DNA of 7,982 bases, taken from the NCBI GenBank assembly GCA_937995275.1, contig CALKKN010000287.1:1-7982 (forward strand). Reading direction: 5' to 3'. The notes below the pieces were generated by a model that was not told the DNA's origin, searched no databases, and saw only the letters and a program-made list of their open reading frames with translations. How positions within the stretch are numbered: position 1 is the first letter of the stretch; every line of letters starts with the position of its first letter. Made by a program: the position numbers and the translations under genes. The stretch is from an uncultured Lysobacterales bacterium (lineage in GTDB: Bacteria; Pseudomonadota; Gammaproteobacteria; Xanthomonadales; SZUA-36). Of the stretch, positions 5,728 to 7,982 are shown piece by piece.

Positions 5728-6723
5728 TCAGGCCTCGATGACCAGCTTCCCCTGATTGCGTCCGTCGAACAGCATCAGCAGCGTTTCGGGAAAAGTATCG
5801 ACACCCTTGACGACATGCTCGCGAGACTTCAGTTTGCCTTCCGCCAGCCAGCGGCTCATGTCGCGAATGCCCCGCGGGTAGTCCTGTTCAAAGTCGAACA
5901 CGATGAAACCCTCCATGCGGCCGCGGTTGACCAGCAGCGATAGGTAATTCTTCGGTCCCTCTATCGCCTGCATGGCGTTGTACTGCGAGATGGCCCCACA
6001 CAGCGCGACCCGGCCGCGAAACCGCAGGAAGGCCAGGGCCGCGTCCAGGGTCTCGCCGCCGACGTTGTCGAAATACACGTCGATACCATCCGGGCAGGCT
6101 GCCTGGATGGCCGGGTACAGGGACTCGGACTTGTAGTCGATAGCGGCATCGAAACCCAACTCGTCGGTCAGGTACGCGCATTTCTCGGGGCCGCCCGCAA
6201 TGCCGACGACCCGGCAGCCCTTGAGCCTGGCGATCTGGCCGACCAACGACCCGACTGCGCCCGCCGCACCGGACACGAGAACGACTTCGCCCTCCTTGAT
6301 GGCGCCCACGTCGAGGATGCCGAAATAGGCGGTCATGCCCGGCATGCCAAGCACGCCCAGGTACTTCGGCAGGGGTGCGGCGTCGGGGTCGATCTTGCGC
6401 ACGCCGTGGCCATTGGACAGCCAGTATTCCTGCACGCCGGTAATGCCCACCACATGGTCACCGACCGCGTAGTCCGGGTGGCGCGACTCGACGACCCGCG
6501 CAACCCCGCCCGCGCGCATCACGGCGCCGATTTCCACCGGTTCGATGTAGGACTTGCCCTCGTTGACCCAGCCGCGCATCGCCGGGTCGACGGAAATGAA
6601 TTTCACTTCCGCAAGGAACTCGCCCTCACCGGGAGATGTGGCGTCGACGGACTCTATGGTCCAGTTGTCCCGGGTCGGACGGCCGACCGGGCGCGAGGCG
6701 AGGAGTACACGGGTATTTTTCAT
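5728..6723 (-). CDS. MDR-family NAD(P)H-dependent oxidoreductase (CurA/alkenal reductase type)
   Basis: A 331-residue zinc-independent medium-chain dehydrogenase/reductase close to E. coli CurA, plant 2-alkenal reductase and prostaglandin reductase. These enzymes reduce the C=C bond of alpha,beta-unsaturated carbonyl compounds. The N-terminal catalytic domain shows SVDPAMRGW (44-52), RHPDYAVGDHVVG (81-93) and GVLGMPGMTAYFGILDVG (123-140), the last strongly conserved in CurA. The Rossmann domain has VSGAAGAVG (150-158) for the NAD(P)H diphosphate, then LKGCRVVGIAGGPEKC (167-182) and DNVGG. There is no zinc-ligand cysteine cluster. The start at ATG 6723 is backed by AAGGAA 7 bases upstream and a family-typical N-terminus (VLLASRPVGRPT). 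It lies 93 bases after the AbfD homologue and 82 before the PuuB-like gene, all on one strand. Its substrate is open; an enoyl compound made by the AbfD homologue is one possibility. Confidence 0.9.
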   Translation of the reverse strand: MKNTRVLLASRPVGRPTRDNWTIESVDATSPGEGEFLAEVKFISVDPAMRGWVNEGKSYIEPVEIGAVMRAGGVARVVESRHPDYAVGDHVVGITGVQEYWLSNGHGVRKIDPDAAPLPKYLGVLGMPGMTAYFGILDVGAIKEGEVVLVSGAAGAVGSLVGQIARLKGCRVVGIAGGPEKCAYLTDELGFDAAIDYKSESLYPAIQAACPDGIDVYFDNVGGETLDAALAFLRFRGRVALCGAISQYNAMQAIEGPKNYLSLLVNRGRMEGFIVFDFEQDYPRGIRDMSRWLAEGKLKSREHVVKGVDTFPETLLMLFDGRNQGKLVIEA

Positions 6724-6745
6724 GGCAATGTTCCTTTCCGTTGTG

Positions 6746-6795
6746 CCGGGCGACGCACTGGCCGCCCGGGATGTGTTGAGGGGCCGTAACGGCCC
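6746..6795 (-). other. Two consecutive hairpins between abfD homologue and MDR reductase gene
   Basis: In the 93-base gap, 6781-6786 pairs with 6790-6795 (6 bp, 3-base loop) and 6746-6752 pairs with 6763-6769 (7 bp, 10-base loop). Neither is followed by a T-run on the minus strand, so they do not look like standard terminators. They could give partial termination or an RNA-processing and stability boundary that sets different expression for the two genes. Confidence 0.35.
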
Positions 6796-6816
6796 ATGTA
6801 ACTGTCCGCGGTCCGT

Positions 6817-7982
6817 TCAGTCGCCGGACCCGGCTTGGGGCTCACCCTCGAAAACCCGGGCCATGTATTCGGCGAGGTCTCCACCGGCCGGATCGACCTG
6901 TGCGCCCGTGATGCCGGCCAGGGCCCGGGCGAGCTGCTTTTTGAATTCGAGCTGGGCCTGGCGAGCGATCTGGATCCGCTGCGCCTGGGGCGAACCGGCG
7001 CCGTGCATGGACTCGGTCAGGTAGCCCACGGCGTTACGGCCCAGGGTCATGTTCTCGATCAGGCGCAGGATGCGCACGCGCTCCTCCGTCGAAACGTCTG
7101 CCCGCCCCTGCAGGTATTTTTCCAGCAGCGGGCCGAGTTCGTCGTGGTCGAGGTCCTGCTGCGAAGGCAGGGTCACCACCAGCCCGCCGGCCAGGTCCTG
7201 CGCCAGCCGCGCGAGTTCGTAGGGGATTTGCGTCACGTGATGTTTGCAGACGTTGGCGATCATATCGTCGCACTGCCAGACGCCGGAATTCATGCGCTGC
7301 GACTGGTACGACGAGGCGATGCCGGTGCTGTAGATGGTCTCGTTCCGGTGGGTCATTTCGACCAGCTTGTCGCGGACGTGTGATGCCTTCTCCACACCGT
7401 TGCAGTCGGCGATCGCCGCCGCCGCGCCGATCAGGACGTCGCCCACACCCGACTTGCAGACGTAACTGCGGCGATGGTAGCAGGTGAAGCGTTCGACCAG
7501 CATCGCGGCGAAGTCGTACTCGCCGTCCATGAAGATGTATTCGTTCGGGATGAACACGTCCCGGAAGACGACCATCGCCTCCTGGCCGCCGAAGCGGGCG
7601 TTGCCGGCGTCGACGTCGCCGTCCTCCATGCTGCGGGTGTCACAGGACTGCCGGCCGTAGATGTAGGTGATGCCCTCCGCGTCGACCGGCAGCGCGCCGA
7701 CGATCGCGTAGTCCCGGTCCTCCTCCCCCAGCCGCAGGGTCGGCATGACGATCAGCCAGTGGGAGTTGATGCAGCCGGTCTGGTGGGCCTTGGCGCCGCT
7801 GATCCAGACACCGTTGTCATCCCGCCGGGTTACGCGCACGAACAGGTCCGGGTCGGCCTGGGCGTGCGGGGGCTTGCTGCGGTCGCCCTTGACGTCCGTC
7901 ATGGCGCCGCCGATGACGTAGCCGCGCGACTGCACGAACGCCACGAATTCCAGGAAGCGCCGGTGATAGGCGGTGCCGTAGG
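6817..7982 (-). CDS. abfD: 4-hydroxybutyryl-CoA dehydratase / vinylacetyl-CoA isomerase homologue, N-terminus missing
   Basis: The C-terminal 387 residues of a protein of about 490; the N-terminus lies beyond the right edge. The family has the HpaB-like flavin fold. AbfD itself uses FAD plus a [4Fe-4S] cluster to turn 4-hydroxybutyryl-CoA into crotonyl-CoA by a radical mechanism. Strongly AbfD-like stretches are TDVKGDRS (7899-7876), GAKAHQTGCINSHW (7797-7756), YGRQSCDTRSMEDG, GGQEAMVVF, ERFTCYHRRSYVCKSGVGD and TESMHGAGSPQAQR near 7020. From memory of Clostridium AbfD, His292 matches the His codon at 7476-7474 and Cys299 the Cys at 7458-7456. Glu257 (35 residues before the His), Tyr296 and Lys300 are also present. 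The other two Fe-S ligands (Cys99, Cys103) would be outside the window. The His-Cys spacing is 6 residues rather than 7. A flavin monooxygenase of the HpaB group is the alternative, but those lack this His/Cys pair. Confidence 0.85.
   Translation of the reverse strand, partial: YGTAYHRRFLEFVAFVQSRGYVIGGAMTDVKGDRSKPPHAQADPDLFVRVTRRDDNGVWISGAKAHQTGCINSHWLIVMPTLRLGEEDRDYAIVGALPVDAEGITYIYGRQSCDTRSMEDGDVDAGNARFGGQEAMVVFRDVFIPNEYIFMDGEYDFAAMLVERFTCYHRRSYVCKSGVGDVLIGAAAAIADCNGVEKASHVRDKLVEMTHRNETIYSTGIASSYQSQRMNSGVWQCDDMIANVCKHHVTQIPYELARLAQDLAGGLVVTLPSQQDLDHDELGPLLEKYLQGRADVSTEERVRILRLIENMTLGRNAVGYLTESMHGAGSPQAQRIQIARQAQLEFKKQLARALAGITGAQVDPAGGDLAEYMARVFEGEPQAGSGD

Noticed and set aside
4383..5741. 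A 452-codon open frame on the plus strand, longer than the gene opposite it
   Set aside because: It runs antisense to the PuuB-like oxidase. Its translation is rich in Arg, Ala and His with no recognisable motif. Long antisense frames are expected in GC-rich coding DNA with strong third-position bias.
1..7982. Mobile element, CRISPR array, tRNA or toxin-antitoxin pair
   Set aside because: No transposase-like protein, terminal inverted repeats, regularly spaced repeats or tRNA-like cloverleaf could be recognised on either strand; the only direct repeat noted is the 12-base pair at 4259 and 4308.

Overview
The window looks like chromosomal DNA from a GC-rich gammaproteobacterium. The evidence is a TonB-dependent outer-membrane receptor, a Braun-type lipoprotein with periplasmic L,D-transpeptidases, strong GC bias at third codon positions, and proteins resembling E. 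coli PuuB and CurA. The genus cannot be fixed from the sequence. No rRNA, tRNA, CRISPR array or mobile element was seen.

Layout. (1) Bases 2-640 (+) hold the C-terminal third or so of a TonB-dependent receptor, cut by the window edge and followed by a textbook intrinsic terminator at 664-693. (2) Bases 752-2736 form a cell-envelope island. A LysM + YkuD L,D-transpeptidase (+) converges on a small alanine-zipper lipoprotein (-), and a second, short YkuD protein (-) lies on the lipoprotein's other side. A lipoprotein ending in lysine between two L,D-transpeptidase genes suggests a module for attaching the outer membrane to peptidoglycan. Both transpeptidase genes carry nearly the same TAGAATG(A/C)CGG sequence right at their start codons. 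(3) Bases 2858-7982 (-) hold four catabolic genes in one direction: a 4-hydroxybutyryl-CoA dehydratase homologue (AbfD, N-terminus beyond the right edge), a CurA/MDR NAD(P)H-dependent reductase, a PuuB-like FAD amine oxidase and an amidase-signature hydrolase. Gaps between them are 93, 82 and 208 bases, so this may be one transcript or several.

How the genes may work together. In the envelope island, the LysM transpeptidase is a good candidate to link the lipoprotein's C-terminal lysine to peptidoglycan. The second YkuD protein could do the same, form other crosslinks or remodel them. The catabolic group can be read as parts of a polyamine/GABA-to-4-hydroxybutyryl-CoA-to-crotonyl-CoA route (PuuB-like oxidation, an amidase that could release a gamma-glutamyl group, AbfD dehydration, reductase). 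This is inference, because the connecting enzymes are not in the window.

The points most worth checking are: the extended alanine zipper of the lipoprotein (12 consecutive alanine core positions); the one-residue-shorter spacing between the two visible predicted Fe-S ligands of the AbfD homologue; and the matching start-site motifs of the two transpeptidase genes, which suggest leaderless mRNAs. I found no clearly new defence or mobile system here.
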